NCBI RefSeq assembly: GCF_011927765.1
Contig: NZ_JAATJG010000007.1
Location: forward strand, 116,097 to 180,096
Direction of reading: 5' to 3'
DNA from: Wenyingzhuangia aestuarii
GTDB taxonomy: Bacteria > Bacteroidota > Bacteroidia > Flavobacteriales > Flavobacteriaceae
Length of the DNA stretch: 64,000 bases
A program made the position numbers and the translations under genes. How positions within the stretch are numbered: the first letter of the stretch is position 1; each line of letters starts with the position of its first letter. Shown here piece after piece: positions 10,220 through 20,014 of this stretch. Below the pieces are notes generated by a model. The model was not told where the DNA came from. It made no database searches and was given only the letters and a program-made list of their open reading frames with translations.

Positions 10220-10627
10220 TTATTTGCTTTCAACATTTTTACTTCCCAACACAATAGTAACGTGATTAGAACGCTTACGAATTCTATGTGCACGACCTTG
10301 TGGAGCTGGTCTTAATCTCTTTAACATCGCTGCAGAATCTACAGTAATTGTTTTAACGTATAAGTTAGCTTCTTCTAAACTAGCGTCTTCGTTCTTTGCT
10401 TGCCAGTTGGCAATAGCAGATAACAATAACTTTTCTATGTTTATAGATGCTTCTTTAACACAAAACTTCAAGATTTGTAAAGCTTTTTCAACCTCTACTC
10501 CTCTTACTAAATCAGCCACCAATCTCATCTTTCTTGGTGATGTAGGACAACCAGTCAATTTAGCGAAAGCAACATCTTTCTTTGCCTCTTTGATCTGTTT
10601 TGCCATATTATGTTTACGAACTCCCAT
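10220..10627 (-). CDS. rplV: 50S ribosomal protein uL22
   Basis: Exit-tunnel protein of 135 residues. [19 protein letters not shown] is the Flavobacteriia-type extended N-terminus, followed by [17 protein letters not shown] and the C-terminal loop [20 protein letters not shown] second Met at residue 8 is a less likely start. Confidence 0.97.
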   Translation of the reverse strand: MGVRKHNMAKQIKEAKKDVAFAKLTGCPTSPRKMRLVADLVRGVEVEKALQILKFCVKEASINIEKLLLSAIANWQAKNEDASLEEANLYVKTITVDSAAMLKRLRPAPQGRAHRIRKRSNHVTIVLGSKNVESK

Positions 10628-10633
10628 ATCCTA

Positions 10634-10915
10634 CTATTTTTTTCCTTTGTTTTTCTTGTCTGCACCGTGACCTCTAAAGGTACGTGTTGGTGAAAACTCT
10701 CCTAATTTATGACCTACCATGTTTTCAGTAACATATACTGGTACAAATGTTCTTCCGTTGTGAACTCCAATAGTTTGCCCAACGAAATCTGGAGTAATCA
10801 TAGAAGCTCTTGACCAAGTCTTGATTACTTCTTTGCTTCCTGCCTCAGCATTAGCAATAACTCTTTTCTCAAGTCTATGAAAAATGAAAGGTCCTTTCTT
10901 TAATGAACGTGCCAT
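10634..10915 (-). CDS. rpsS: 30S ribosomal protein uS19
   Basis: Head protein of the 30S subunit, 93 residues, [19 protein letters not shown], with the S19 signature [20 protein letters not shown]. It lies 6 nt from both neighbours. Confidence 0.98.
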   Translation of the reverse strand: MARSLKKGPFIFHRLEKRVIANAEAGSKEVIKTWSRASMITPDFVGQTIGVHNGRTFVPVYVTENMVGHKLGEFSPTRTFRGHGADKKNKGKK

Positions 10916-10921
10916 ATCTTC

Positions 10922-11749
10922 TTATTTTTTTCTACGTTCTAAAATATACTTATTACTCGCTTTGGTCTTAGATCTAGTCTTGTATCCTTTAGCAGGTATA
11001 CCATTTCTTGATCTTGGGTGACCTCCTGAAGAACGTCCTTCTCCACCTCCCATTGGGTGATCGACTGGGTTCATTCTAACAGCATTTGTTCTTGGTCTTC
11101 TACCTAACCATCTTGATCTACCAGCTTTACCAGAAACTAATAATTGGTGATCTGAGTTTGAAACAACTCCGATTGTTGCGATACAAGTTAACAAGATCAA
11201 TCTTGTTTCACCTGACGGTAATTTTACAGTAGCATACTTTCCTTCTTTTGCCATTAACTGAGCAAAAGATCCCGCAGAACGAGCCATAACAGCTCCTTGA
11301 CCTGGTCTTAATTCAATACAACAAATTGTTGTACCTAAAGGCATGTTTGCTAAAGGCATTGCATTACCTACATCTGGAGTAACAGCTTCCTGTCCACTAA
11401 TGATAGTTTGTCCAACCTGTAAACCAGCTTGAGCAATTACATATCTTTTTTCTCCATCAGTATATTCTACTAATGCAATAAATGCAGTACGATTTGGATC
11501 GTACTCAATTGTTTTTACAGTTGCAGCAACACCGAATTTATCTCTATTAAAATCGATAATACGGTATCTTTTTTTATGACCACCACCTACGTAGCGCATT
11601 GTCATTCTACCACTGTTGTTTCGACCTCCAGATCTTTTATTCGGTGCCAATAATGACTTTTCCGGCTTATCAGTAGTTATGGCGTCGAACCCATTTACTA
11701 CTCTAAAACGCTGACCTGGTGTGATTGGTTTTAATTTTCTAACTGACAT
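10922..11749 (-). CDS. rplB: 50S ribosomal protein uL2
   Basis: Essential peptidyl-transferase-centre protein of 275 residues. [18 protein letters not shown] at the start and the L2 signature [20 protein letters not shown] near the end. It lies in the S10 block between rplW and rpsS. Confidence 0.98.
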   Translation of the reverse strand: MSVRKLKPITPGQRFRVVNGFDAITTDKPEKSLLAPNKRSGGRNNSGRMTMRYVGGGHKKRYRIIDFNRDKFGVAATVKTIEYDPNRTAFIALVEYTDGEKRYVIAQAGLQVGQTIISGQEAVTPDVGNAMPLANMPLGTTICCIELRPGQGAVMARSAGSFAQLMAKEGKYATVKLPSGETRLILLTCIATIGVVSNSDHQLLVSGKAGRSRWLGRRPRTNAVRMNPVDHPMGGGEGRSSGGHPRSRNGIPAKGYKTRSKTKASNKYILERRKK

Positions 11750-11773
11750 GTTAAAATTTAAAATTATTTATAA

Positions 11774-12064
11774 TTAAATATTGCTATAAAAGTCAATATT
11801 CTCTCCTTCAGCTACCTCTATGATAGCTTTTTTGTATGCAGAAATTTTCGACTGAACTATACCTTTTTTAGTATATTTAGTCGAACGTTTTACTGGATAT
11901 ACCATTGTTCTTACCTTCTCAACTGAAACACCATAAGTAGCTTCTATAGCTTCTTTGATTTCAATTTTATTAGCTTTCAAATTTACAACAAAAGCATAAC
12001 GGTTTAATAACTCGGTATCTTTTGTTGCTTTTTCTGTAATAATAGGCTTTATTAAAATACTCAT
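11774..12064 (-). CDS. rplW: 50S ribosomal protein uL23
   Basis: Tunnel-exit protein of 96 residues that docks trigger factor and SRP. MSILIKPIITEKATKDTEL and NKIEIKEAIEATYGVSVEKV are family features. Confidence 0.98.
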   Translation of the reverse strand: MSILIKPIITEKATKDTELLNRYAFVVNLKANKIEIKEAIEATYGVSVEKVRTMVYPVKRSTKYTKKGIVQSKISAYKKAIIEVAEGENIDFYSNI

Positions 12065-12073
12065 ATCTGTACC

Positions 12074-12703
12074 CTATTTACTTAAATTAGCTTCAATATC
12101 TGAAATAGACCCCTCTAATAAAACAACTGTACCAGCATTCAATACTTTGTAAGTGTTTAATTCTGAGGTAGTTACAACTTCAGACCCTTTTAAATTTCGT
12201 GAAGACAAATATACATTTTTATTTGACTCACCCAACACAAATAGAGATTTTTTATTATCTAACTCTAAAGCTTTCAATACGTTAATGAAATTCTTAGTGT
12301 TTGGAGCTTCAAATGTGAAGTCTTCTAAAACGATAATATTTGACTCTTTTGCTTGTAAACTTAAAGCTGATTTTCTAGCTAATCTCTTTAAGTTTTTGTT
12401 TAATTTGAAAGAATAATCTTTTGGTCTTGGTCCAAAAACTCTACCTCCTCCTCTAAACACAGGAGATTTGATAGATCCTGCACGAGCAGTACCAGTACCT
12501 TTTTGTTTTTTAATCTTTCTAGTAGACCCAGCAATCTCAGCTCTTTCTTTAGCTTTGTGAGTTCCTTGTCTTTTGTTTGCCAAGTGTTGCTTTACATCTA
12601 AGTAAACTGCATGGTCATTTGGCTCTATTGCGAATACCGCATCAGATAACTCTACCTGACGTCCTGTATCTTTTCCTGTATAATCTAAAACTGATACTTT
12701 CAT
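12074..12703 (-). CDS. rplD: 50S ribosomal protein uL4
   Basis: Early assembly protein lining the tunnel, 209 residues. In enterobacteria it represses the S10 operon through an attenuator. The extended loop is seen as [19 protein letters not shown]. Its ATG shares one base with the rplC stop (12703), indicating coupling. See the hairpin upstream of rplC for a possible regulatory site. Confidence 0.98.
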   Translation of the reverse strand: MKVSVLDYTGKDTGRQVELSDAVFAIEPNDHAVYLDVKQHLANKRQGTHKAKERAEIAGSTRKIKKQKGTGTARAGSIKSPVFRGGGRVFGPRPKDYSFKLNKNLKRLARKSALSLQAKESNIIVLEDFTFEAPNTKNFINVLKALELDNKKSLFVLGESNKNVYLSSRNLKGSEVVTTSELNTYKVLNAGTVVLLEGSISDIEANLSK

Positions 12704-13317
12704 TATTTCTCGATAGTTAAGTAAGAGTTCTTAGCACCAGGAACACATCCCTTTACTACGATTAAGTTCTTGTCAGCAACAACTTTTAAAACTCTTAAGT
12801 TTTCAACTTTAACTGTATCTCCACCCATTCTTCCTGCCATACGCATTCCTTTGAATACACGTGCAGGGTAAGATGCAGCACCAATAGATCCTGGAGCTCT
12901 TAAACGGTTATGTTGACCGTGAGTAGCTTGACCTACTCCAGCAAATCCATGACGTTTTACAACACCTTGGAAACCTTTACCTTTTGAGATTCCACTTACA
13001 TCAACAAATTCACCTTCTACAAATAGATCTACACCTACTGTATCTCCTAAATTCAACTCCTCATCAAAACTAAACTCAACGACTTTCTTCTTAGAAGTAG
13101 TACCAGCTTTTGCAAAGTGACCTTGCAATGCTTTGGTAGTGTTCTTGTCAGATTTGTCATCGAAACCTAATTGGATAGCAGAATAACCATCTACTTCCTC
13201 AGTTCTGACTTGGGTAACTACACATGGACCAGCTTGAATTACAGTACAAGGAATGTTCTTCCCGTTCTCATCAAAAATACTAGTCATTCCGATTTTTTTT
13301 CCTATTAACCCAGACAT
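12703..13317 (-). CDS. rplC: 50S ribosomal protein uL3
   Basis: Early-binding 50S protein of 204 residues. [19 protein letters not shown] at the start and the loop [21 protein letters not shown] reaching the peptidyl-transferase centre. It is preceded by a 101-nt spacer, long for this operon, which carries a strong hairpin. Confidence 0.98.
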   Translation of the reverse strand: MSGLIGKKIGMTSIFDENGKNIPCTVIQAGPCVVTQVRTEEVDGYSAIQLGFDDKSDKNTTKALQGHFAKAGTTSKKKVVEFSFDEELNLGDTVGVDLFVEGEFVDVSGISKGKGFQGVVKRHGFAGVGQATHGQHNRLRAPGSIGAASYPARVFKGMRMAGRMGGDTVKVENLRVLKVVADKNLIVVKGCVPGAKNSYLTIEK

Positions 13318-13370
13318 TATTATTAATTAATTATTGTTATTAAATTTTATGATTTACCAAGAGACACAAA

Positions 13371-13397
13371 AACCGGCCTAACACAGTTAGGCTGGTT
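13371..13397 (-). promoter_or_regulatory. hairpin with short U-tract between rpsJ and rplC, candidate attenuator
   Basis: AACCGGCCTAAC (13371-13382) and GTTAGGCTGGTT (13386-13397) form a 12-bp stem with one non-Watson-Crick pair and a 3-nt loop. Read in the transcribed (minus) direction, the stem runs into GGTTTTTGTGTC, a short T-run as in a weak intrinsic terminator. It sits inside the ribosomal block, just before rplC-rplD. A partial terminator or an L4-responsive attenuator would fit; both are inference. Confidence 0.55.
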
Positions 13398-13418
13398 TTA
13401 CATGTCTATTAAGTTTTA

Positions 13419-13724
13419 TCAAACTTTGATTTCTACTTCTACTCCAGAAGGTAATTCTAATTTCATTAAAGCATCAATAGTCTTTGAAGAAGAACTATAG
13501 ATATCTAATAATCTTTTATAAGAAGATAATTGAAATTGCTCTCTAGATTTTTTGTTTACGTGTGGAGAACGTAATACAGTAAAAATCTTTTTATTTGTTG
13601 GCAAAGGAATAGGACCGTTTACTACAGCTCCAGTAGACTTTACCGTCTTTACGATCTTCTCAGCAGATTTATCTACTAAGTTGTAGTCGTAAGACTTTAA
13701 TTTTATTCTGATTTTTTGACTCAT
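13419..13724 (-). CDS. rpsJ: 30S ribosomal protein uS10
   Basis: 30S head protein of 101 residues, in many bacteria also the NusE antitermination factor. [20 protein letters not shown] and the S10 loop [14 protein letters not shown] are diagnostic. It lies 17 nt after fusA. Confidence 0.98.
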   Translation of the reverse strand: MSQKIRIKLKSYDYNLVDKSAEKIVKTVKSTGAVVNGPIPLPTNKKIFTVLRSPHVNKKSREQFQLSSYKRLLDIYSSSSKTIDALMKLELPSGVEVEIKV

Positions 13725-13741
13725 TTTCTGAATGTTTTAAA

Positions 13742-15865
13742 TTAAGCTTTAGAAGCTGCGATTACTTCCTCAGACACGTTTGAAGGTGTTTGAGCGTAGT
13801 GAGAGAATGACATAGTAGATGTTGCTCTACCTGATGACAATGTACGTAACGTTGTAACGTATCCAAACATTTCAGATAAAGGCACTTCAGCTTTTACAAC
13901 TTTAGCTCCACTTCTATCACTCATATCGTTCACTTGACCTCTACGTCTGTTTAAGTCACCTACGATATCTCCCATGTTTTCTTCTGGTGTAATCACCTCT
14001 AATAACATGATTGGTTCTAAGATTACAGCACCTGCAGCTTTTGCACAAGATTTGTATCCTAATTTTGCAGCTAATTCAAAAGATAAAGCATCAGAATCCA
14101 CAGGGTGGAAAGATCCATCTTTTAAAACAACCTTTAATGTATCCATTACGAAACCAGCTAAAGGTCCGTTAGACATAGATTCTTTAAATCCTTTCTCAAC
14201 AGCTGGAATAAATTCTTTAGGAATACGTCCACCTTTAACTTGATCAATAAATTGTAATCCAGATCCTTCGAAATCTTCATCAACAGGTCCCATTTCGAAT
14301 ATAATATCACCAAACTTACCACGTCCTCCAGATTGCTTTTTATAAGTTTCTCTGTGATCAGTTGTTTTAGTTACAGCTTCTTTGTATTCTACTTGAGGTT
14401 GTCCTTGGTTAACTTCAACTTTAAATTCACGCTTTAAACGGTCAACTAATACTTCTAAGTGTAATTCACCCATTCCAGAAATTACAGTTTGTCCTGAAGA
14501 CTCGTCTGTTTTTACTGTAAACGTTGGATCCTCTTCAGCTAATTTACCTAAAGCAATTCCCATTCTATCAACATCACCCTTTGTTTTAGGTTCAATTGAA
14601 ATACCAATTACTGGATCTGGGAAATCCATAGATTCTAAAACGATAGGAGCATCTAATGATGACATTGTATCTCCTGTTTTAATATCTTTAAATCCAACAG
14701 CTGCTCCAATATCTCCAGCTTCAATAAAATCGATAGCTTTTTGAGAGTTTGCATGCATCTGATAGATACGTGAAATACGTTCTTTTTTACCTGAACGGTT
14801 ATTTAAAATATAAGAACCAGCATCTAAACGTCCTGAATAAGCACGGAAGAAAGCTAAACGTCCTACGAAAGGATCAGTAGCAATTTTAAATGCTAATGCA
14901 GCAAATTTATCTTTTGCATCTGGTTTTCTTGTAGTCTCTTCGTCTGTTCTAGGATCTACACCTACAACCTCTGGTCTGTCCATTGGTGAAGGTAAGTAAC
15001 GACATACAGCATCTAACAAGAATTGAACTCCTTTGTTTTTAAACGAAGAACCACAAATCATTGGAATAATAGCCATATCCATTACAGCAGCTCTTAAAGC
15101 AGCATGTACTTCATCTTCTGAGATAGAGTTTTCATCTTCCATGAATTTCTCTAATAATTCCTCATCATAAGAAGCAACTTCTTCGATCAATCTAGCTCTA
15201 GCTTCAGCAGCTTCATCAACTAAATCTTCTGGAATATCAATTACATCAAAAGTTGCCCCTTGAGTATCATCATGCCATAAGATTGCTCTGTTCTTAACTA
15301 AATCCACAACTCCTCTAAAATCGTTTTCTTCACCAATTGGTAAAACGATTTCAACAGCATTAGATCCTAACATTTCCTTTACTTGAGTACAAACTTTAGC
15401 AAAGTTAGAACCTTGACGGTCCATTTTGTTTACGAATCCAATACGAGGCACTTTATAGTTATCAGCTAATCTCCAGTTAGTTTCTGACTGAGGCTCAACA
15501 CCATCAACAGCACTAAATAAAAACACTAATCCATCTAAAACACGTAAAGAACGGTTTACCTCTACTGTAAAGTCAACGTGACCTGGAGTATCGATAATAT
15601 TAAAGTGATATTCTTTAGCATCAGCAGTAGGCTGTCCGTTTTCCACAGGAAACTTCCATTCACAAGTAGTAGCAGCAGAAGTAATTGTAATACCTCTTTC
15701 TTGCTCTTGTTCCATCCAGTCCATAGTTGCAGCACCATCGTGAACTTCTCCAATTTTGTGAGAAACTCCTGTATAGTACAAAATACGTTCTGTTGTTGTT
15801 GTTTTTCCTGCATCAATATGAGCAGCAATACCAATATTTCTAGTTAATTTTAAATCTCTAGCCAT
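13742..15865 (-). CDS. fusA: translation elongation factor G
   Basis: Ribosomal translocase GTPase of 707 residues. The P-loop is AHIDAGKTT (about residues 15-23). G2 lies in the GITITSAAT region, G3 is DTPGHVDF and G4 is NKMD. Domains II-V follow in the usual order, with the domain IV region [16 protein letters not shown]. It sits between rpsG and rpsJ. tuf, which often follows fusA, is absent here and must be elsewhere. Confidence 0.98.
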   Translation of the reverse strand: MARDLKLTRNIGIAAHIDAGKTTTTERILYYTGVSHKIGEVHDGAATMDWMEQEQERGITITSAATTCEWKFPVENGQPTADAKEYHFNIIDTPGHVDFTVEVNRSLRVLDGLVFLFSAVDGVEPQSETNWRLADNYKVPRIGFVNKMDRQGSNFAKVCTQVKEMLGSNAVEIVLPIGEENDFRGVVDLVKNRAILWHDDTQGATFDVIDIPEDLVDEAAEARARLIEEVASYDEELLEKFMEDENSISEDEVHAALRAAVMDMAIIPMICGSSFKNKGVQFLLDAVCRYLPSPMDRPEVVGVDPRTDEETTRKPDAKDKFAALAFKIATDPFVGRLAFFRAYSGRLDAGSYILNNRSGKKERISRIYQMHANSQKAIDFIEAGDIGAAVGFKDIKTGDTMSSLDAPIVLESMDFPDPVIGISIEPKTKGDVDRMGIALGKLAEEDPTFTVKTDESSGQTVISGMGELHLEVLVDRLKREFKVEVNQGQPQVEYKEAVTKTTDHRETYKKQSGGRGKFGDIIFEMGPVDEDFEGSGLQFIDQVKGGRIPKEFIPAVEKGFKESMSNGPLAGFVMDTLKVVLKDGSFHPVDSDALSFELAAKLGYKSCAKAAGAVILEPIMLLEVITPEENMGDIVGDLNRRRGQVNDMSDRSGAKVVKAEVPLSEMFGYVTTLRTLSSGRATSTMSFSHYAQTPSNVSEEVIAASKA

Positions 15866-15870
15866 TTCTA

Positions 15871-16350
15871 TTAAAATCTAAAGTGTGAAAATGCTTTGTT
15901 AGCTTCTGCCATCTTGTGAACATCAACTCTCTTCTTAACAGCAGCTCCTTCTTCTTTAGCAGCAGCTAATACTTCTGCAGCTAATTTTTGAGCCATAGTC
16001 TTTTCATTTCTCTTTCTAGAGTAAGAAATTAACCATTTCATTGCCATAGAAACCTTACGGTCTGGTCTAATTGGCATTGGAATTTGAAAAGTAGCACCAC
16101 CAACACGACGGCTACGTACTTCTACTTGAGGCATTACGTTAGATAATGCATCTTTCCATATTTCTAATGAAGATTTTTCTTCTTCATCACCTTTTTTGTT
16201 TTCTACAATCTCTAATGCATCGTAAAAAATCTTGAACGCTGTAGACTTCTTTCCATCCCACATTAAGTTATTCACAAAACGTGTTACCAATTGATCATTG
16301 AACTTTGGATCCGGTAAAAGAACTCTTTTTTTTGCTCTTCTTTTTCTCAT
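15871..16350 (-). CDS. rpsG: 30S ribosomal protein uS7
   Basis: Head-assembly 16S rRNA-binding protein of 159 residues. [19 protein letters not shown] at the start and [20 protein letters not shown] as the S7 signature. Six bases separate it from fusA. Confidence 0.98.
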   Translation of the reverse strand: MRKRRAKKRVLLPDPKFNDQLVTRFVNNLMWDGKKSTAFKIFYDALEIVENKKGDEEEKSSLEIWKDALSNVMPQVEVRSRRVGGATFQIPMPIRPDRKVSMAMKWLISYSRKRNEKTMAQKLAAEVLAAAKEEGAAVKKRVDVHKMAEANKAFSHFRF

Positions 16351-16379
16351 GTTTTCTTAAGAATTTAAAAGATTATAGA

Positions 16380-16754
16380 TTATTTTTTTGGACGCTTAGT
16401 TCCATACTTAGATCTACGTTGAGTTCTTCCCTCAACACCAGCAGTATCTAAAGCTCCACGTACTACGTGATACTTTACCCCTGGTAAATCTTTTACTCTT
16501 CCTCCCCTTACTAATACTATCGAGTGCTCTTGTAGGTTATGTCCTTCTCCTGGGATGTAGGCGTTTATCTCATTACCGTTAGTCAATCTAACACGGGCTA
16601 CTTTACGCATTGCCGAGTTAGGTTTCTTAGGTGTAGTGGTATAAACACGCGTACATACTCCACGACGTTGTGGACATGCCTTCAAGGCAGCCGATTTACT
16701 CTTCTTAGTAACTTGGGCTCTTCCTTTTCTAACTAATTGTTGAATAGTTGGCAT
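16380..16754 (-). CDS. rpsL: 30S ribosomal protein uS12
   Basis: Decoding-centre protein of 124 residues. The loops [21 protein letters not shown] and [20 protein letters not shown] are those in which streptomycin-resistance substitutions arise. Lysines in the KKPNS and RVKDLPG loops look wild type. It is the first gene of the fused ribosomal block. Confidence 0.98.
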   Translation of the reverse strand: MPTIQQLVRKGRAQVTKKSKSAALKACPQRRGVCTRVYTTTPKKPNSAMRKVARVRLTNGNEINAYIPGEGHNLQEHSIVLVRGGRVKDLPGVKYHVVRGALDTAGVEGRTQRRSKYGTKRPKK

Positions 16755-16810
16755 AAATTAATATATATAACGTTTTAATATTTCCCTCTGAAGTTCTCTC
16801 CAAAGGTTTG

Positions 16811-16841
16811 CAAAAGTACAATTATTTTCTAAATAATCAAA
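16811..16841 (-). promoter_or_regulatory. promoter of the ribosomal-protein block
   Basis: On the minus strand TTTG (16838-16841) is followed after 19 nt by TACTTTTG (16811-16818), an exact match to the Bacteroidota -33/-7 consensus TTTG-N19-TAnnTTTG. Transcription would start near 16,805, giving an rpsL leader of about 50 nt. It is the only full consensus promoter I noticed for the whole 16.7-kb block. Confidence 0.75.
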
Positions 16842-16965
16842 TATCAAGGAGTTAATTTTATTTAAAGCCTATTTTTTTGATTTTTAGAAACCTACAATAA
16901 TTTCTAAATTTTAATGTTTTGTTTCTTATTTCGCAACAACAAATGGAAACGTCAAATGAATTAAC

Positions 16966-16973
16966 TAGATTTG
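16966..16973 (+). promoter_or_regulatory. -7 promoter element close to the Omp85-type gene start
   Basis: TAGATTTG matches TAnnTTTG. It ends only 6 nt before the chosen ATG at 16980, so the transcript would be leaderless or nearly so. No convincing -33 TTG is seen at normal spacing, which lowers confidence. The 225-nt gap to rpsL otherwise holds only the divergent ribosomal promoter. Confidence 0.4.
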
Positions 16974-16979
16974 ATTTTT

Positions 16980-18578
16980 ATGAAGTTTTTAAAATTCTTT
17001 TTTTTATTTTTTTCGTTCTTTTTGATAACATCATCAAATTGGGCTCAAGAAAAAACAGCTGTATTTATTTTAAAAGACAGTTTAGCTGTTGATTTTTCTC
17101 TTGATGACGTAAAAGACATTTCTTCTTTAAACAAAACTTTACACAATAAAGGATATTATTACTACACCTCTACCCTCATCAAAAAAGATAGTATTGACAT
17201 CTTCTCTATCTCCTTAGGAACTAAAACTTCCGTTTTAAAAATTAAAAACTCATATAAAGAGATTCATACAATTTTAAAAACAAAAAAAGACATCTATTAC
17301 ATAGCTCCTAATCAACTAAACGATTGGATGAAGCAACTTAATTCCGAGTTTGATAAATTAGGAGAAAACTTTACTGTTATTGAGTTAAAAAATCAACAAC
17401 TACAAAACGATACTCTTTATTGCGATTTATCTATATCAAAATCTAAAAAGAGATTCATCAATAAAACCGTGGTAAAAGGATACAGTCGTTTTTCTAAACG
17501 ATTTTTAAAATATTACATAAAGTGTAAAAAACCTTTTAATAAAGAACTTCTTGAAGAAACCGAAGAAAAAATAAATCAACTTACGTTTGTACAAAACCAA
17601 AAGAAACCTGCCGTTCTTTTTACCAAAGACTCTACACATCTTTATTTATATATAGAAAAAGTAAAAGCAAACAAATTAGATGCTTTAATTGGTTTTAGCA
17701 ATCAGGATGGAGAAAGCAAAATTCAGTTTAACGGATATATAGATTTATCTTTAACCAACACACTACACAAAGGAGAAACACTTGCTTTTAAATGGAACAA
17801 TTCAGGGCAAGATCAGCAAGAGATTGATTTAAACATAGACAACCCTTACATCTTTAACAGTCCCATAAACGTAGGTTATCAATTAAATATTTTTAGACAA
17901 GACAGCACCTTTGTAAACACACAACAACAATTTAGCCTAAGCTACAAACCTCACTACAAACATTTAATATCCTCTTATTACCACAACGAATCTTCTACAA
18001 CGCTAGCCAACACCATTAACAACACAGAATACACTAAAAGTTTTATTGGACTTGGATATAGCTATAAAGAGATTAACAGTTGGAGAATTCCTAAAATTAA
18101 AATTGAGTTTGACATTGCTTACGGAACTAGAAAAACAGCAGAAACCACCCAACAACAAACTTTTAAAAGTGATTTAATTTACAATATAGAAATAACTCCC
18201 AATAATCATTTTTACATTCGAAACAGAAATGCCTATTTAAGATCTGCCAACAAAACAAACAATGAACTCTACAGAATTGGAGGAGCTACCACTATGCGCG
18301 GTTTTTTGGAACAAAGTATTTTGAGTCACTTATATGATTACGCAAATTTTGAATACAGATATTTTAACAATCCTATTAGTTACTTGTATGCTTTTTCTGA
18401 TGTTGGTCATTTTAGAAATTTAAGCAGCCAGAACAACTTAATAAGCATTGGTTTGGGATACACTTTAGGAACACCATCGGGACTTTTAAAAATAAGTTAT
18501 GCCGTTGGAAAAAATCAAAATACAAATTTTAATATAAGTAACGGATTGTTTCACATCAACTTTGTTACCATATTCTAG
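16980..18578 (+). CDS. Omp85/BamA-TamA-type outer-membrane barrel protein
   Basis: A 532-residue exported protein. The start is taken at the ATG (MKFLKFFFLFFSFF), because the only earlier in-frame start is a TTG inside the predicted -7 box. A hydrophobic signal peptide ends about residue 20 (TSSNWAQ). The N-terminal half is mixed alpha/beta and may contain POTRA-like repeats. The C-terminal half is beta-rich and carries GGATTMRGFLEQS, the Omp85 barrel signature, and the chain ends with a phenylalanine, as barrels do. Closely related proteins in Bacteroidota are mostly uncharacterised. It could act in outer-membrane protein insertion or secretion, but no partner gene is adjacent. Confidence 0.7.
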   Translation: MKFLKFFFLFFSFFLITSSNWAQEKTAVFILKDSLAVDFSLDDVKDISSLNKTLHNKGYYYYTSTLIKKDSIDIFSISLGTKTSVLKIKNSYKEIHTILKTKKDIYYIAPNQLNDWMKQLNSEFDKLGENFTVIELKNQQLQNDTLYCDLSISKSKKRFINKTVVKGYSRFSKRFLKYYIKCKKPFNKELLEETEEKINQLTFVQNQKKPAVLFTKDSTHLYLYIEKVKANKLDALIGFSNQDGESKIQFNGYIDLSLTNTLHKGETLAFKWNNSGQDQQEIDLNIDNPYIFNSPINVGYQLNIFRQDSTFVNTQQQFSLSYKPHYKHLISSYYHNESSTTLANTINNTEYTKSFIGLGYSYKEINSWRIPKIKIEFDIAYGTRKTAETTQQQTFKSDLIYNIEITPNNHFYIRNRNAYLRSANKTNNELYRIGGATTMRGFLEQSILSHLYDYANFEYRYFNNPISYLYAFSDVGHFRNLSSQNNLISIGLGYTLGTPSGLLKISYAVGKNQNTNFNISNGLFHINFVTIF

Positions 18579-18594
18579 CTTTTAACTACATTTG
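18561..18594 (+). promoter_or_regulatory. promoter for rlmB, predicted leaderless
   Basis: TTTG (18561-18564) is followed after 22 nt by TACATTTG (18587-18594). The ATG of rlmB begins at 18599, 4 nt after the -7 element, so the expected transcription start falls on or beside the start codon. Confidence 0.55.
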
Positions 18595-18598
18595 CACC

Positions 18599-19345
18599 AT
18601 GGAAAAACAATCATCAAAAATATTTGGTATTAGAGCTATCATTGAAGCTATTAATGCTGGTAACTCAATCGACAAGGTTTTTTTACAAAAAGATGTAAAC
18701 GGACCTTTAATGATTGAACTAAAACAATTGATTAAAGAAAACAATATAACCTCTAGTATTGTACCCGTTGAAAAACTGGACCGTATGTCTAGAGATAACA
18801 ATCACCAAGGTGCTGGAGCTTTAATTGCTCCTGTTGCTTTTTACGACCTTGACACACTTATTACCTCTACTATAGAAAAAGGAGAAACTCCTTTATTTGT
18901 ATTACTAGATCAAATTTCTGACGTACGTAATTTTGGTGCTATTATTCGTACCGCTGATTGTACAGGTGTACACGGAATTATAGTTCCTAAAACAGGAAAT
19001 GCTCCTATTAACGGAGAAACTGTAAAGACATCGGCAGGGGCAGCTTTTAATGTGCCTATTTGTAAAGTAGATCATATTAAGGATGCTATTTTTATGTTAC
19101 AAGCAGCAGACATTAAAATTGTTTGTGCTACCGAAAAAACAGAAGACACTGTTTTTGACGTTAACTTTAATCAACCTACGGCCATTGTTATGGGTTCTGA
19201 AGATAGAGGTATTAACCCTTCTATTTTAAAAATTGCTGACACAAAAGCAAAATTGCCTTTGTTAGGAAAAATTGGTTCTTTAAACGTTTCTGTTGCCTGT
19301 GGAGCCTTTTTATACGAAACAGTAAGACAGAGAATGAATAATTAA
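18599..19345 (+). CDS. rlmB: 23S rRNA (guanosine-2'-O)-methyltransferase, RlmB/TrmH type
   Basis: SPOUT-class SAM-dependent 2'-O-methyltransferase, expected to methylate G2251 of 23S rRNA. The 248-residue protein has an N-terminal substrate-binding domain (FGIRAIIEAINAGNSIDKVFL), then the trefoil-knot catalytic domain with DVRNFGAIIRTADCTGVHGI, VMGSEDRGINPSIL and LPLLGKIGSLNVSVACGAFLY, the three SpoU motifs. It starts 20 nt after the Omp85-type gene but has its own promoter candidate. Confidence 0.93.
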   Translation: MEKQSSKIFGIRAIIEAINAGNSIDKVFLQKDVNGPLMIELKQLIKENNITSSIVPVEKLDRMSRDNNHQGAGALIAPVAFYDLDTLITSTIEKGETPLFVLLDQISDVRNFGAIIRTADCTGVHGIIVPKTGNAPINGETVKTSAGAAFNVPICKVDHIKDAIFMLQAADIKIVCATEKTEDTVFDVNFNQPTAIVMGSEDRGINPSILKIADTKAKLPLLGKIGSLNVSVACGAFLYETVRQRMNN

Positions 19346-19361
19346 AAGAATTGATATTATA

Positions 19362-19961
19362 ATGAACGTAAGAGAAGAATTAGAAAAAAGAAGTGGAAAT
19401 CAATGTGAATTGTGCACAGCTACGGGGAACTTAAATGATGTAAGACTTAAGCCTAGTTTAACAGACACATTAGATACCAATATTTTAATCTGTGATACTT
19501 GTAAAGATCAAATTGACAATCCTGAAAACATGGATGCCAATCACTGGAGATGTTTAAACGACTCTATGTGGAGCGAACAAAAAGCAGTTCAAATTACAGC
19601 ATGGAGAATGTTAAATAGATTAAAAGGAGAAGGATGGCCTCAAGATTTATTAGACATGATGTATTTAGAAGATGCTGATTTACGTTTTGCAGAAGCTACA
19701 GGTGACCACTTAAGTGATGATGAAAAAATTATTCACAGAGACACCAACGGTGCTATTTTAGAAGCTGGTGATACTATTACACTTACCAAAGACTTAGATG
19801 TAAAAGGTGGAGGAAACTTTACTGCTAAAAGAGGTACTGCTGTTAGAAACATTTCTTTAGTGCATGACAATGCAGAACAAATTGAAGGAAGAATTAGCGG
19901 AACACAAATTGTAATTTTAACAAAGTTTGTTAAAAAAGCCAACGCAGAACAACAATCTTAA
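19362..19961 (+). CDS. PhnA/YjdM-type zinc-ribbon protein
   Basis: A 199-residue cytoplasmic protein. Two CxxC pairs (C15/C18 and C44/C47) form an N-terminal zinc ribbon, and the C-terminal PhnA domain includes AGDTITLTKDLDVKGGGNFTAKRG. The family was named for a chance link to phosphonate genes in E. coli; its biochemical role is unclear. The middle region (about 50-125), with conserved tryptophans, is the Bacteroidota-type extended form. It is followed by a strong bidirectional terminator. Confidence 0.8.
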   Translation: MNVREELEKRSGNQCELCTATGNLNDVRLKPSLTDTLDTNILICDTCKDQIDNPENMDANHWRCLNDSMWSEQKAVQITAWRMLNRLKGEGWPQDLLDMMYLEDADLRFAEATGDHLSDDEKIIHRDTNGAILEAGDTITLTKDLDVKGGGNFTAKRGTAVRNISLVHDNAEQIEGRISGTQIVILTKFVKKANAEQQS

Positions 19962-19981
19962 CAAATTGTATTCTTATAAAT

Positions 19982-20013
19982 AAAAAAGCTCGAGAAAATT
20001 CTCGAGCTTTTTT
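19982..20013. terminator. bidirectional intrinsic terminator
   Basis: A perfect inverted repeat, AAAAAAGCTCGAG and CTCGAGCTTTTTT, around a short A/T loop. A- and T-runs on either side make it work in both directions, ending the phnA-like gene from the left and the ccsBA gene from the right, whose stop codon is 2 nt away. Confidence 0.9.
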
Positions 20014-20014
20014 A

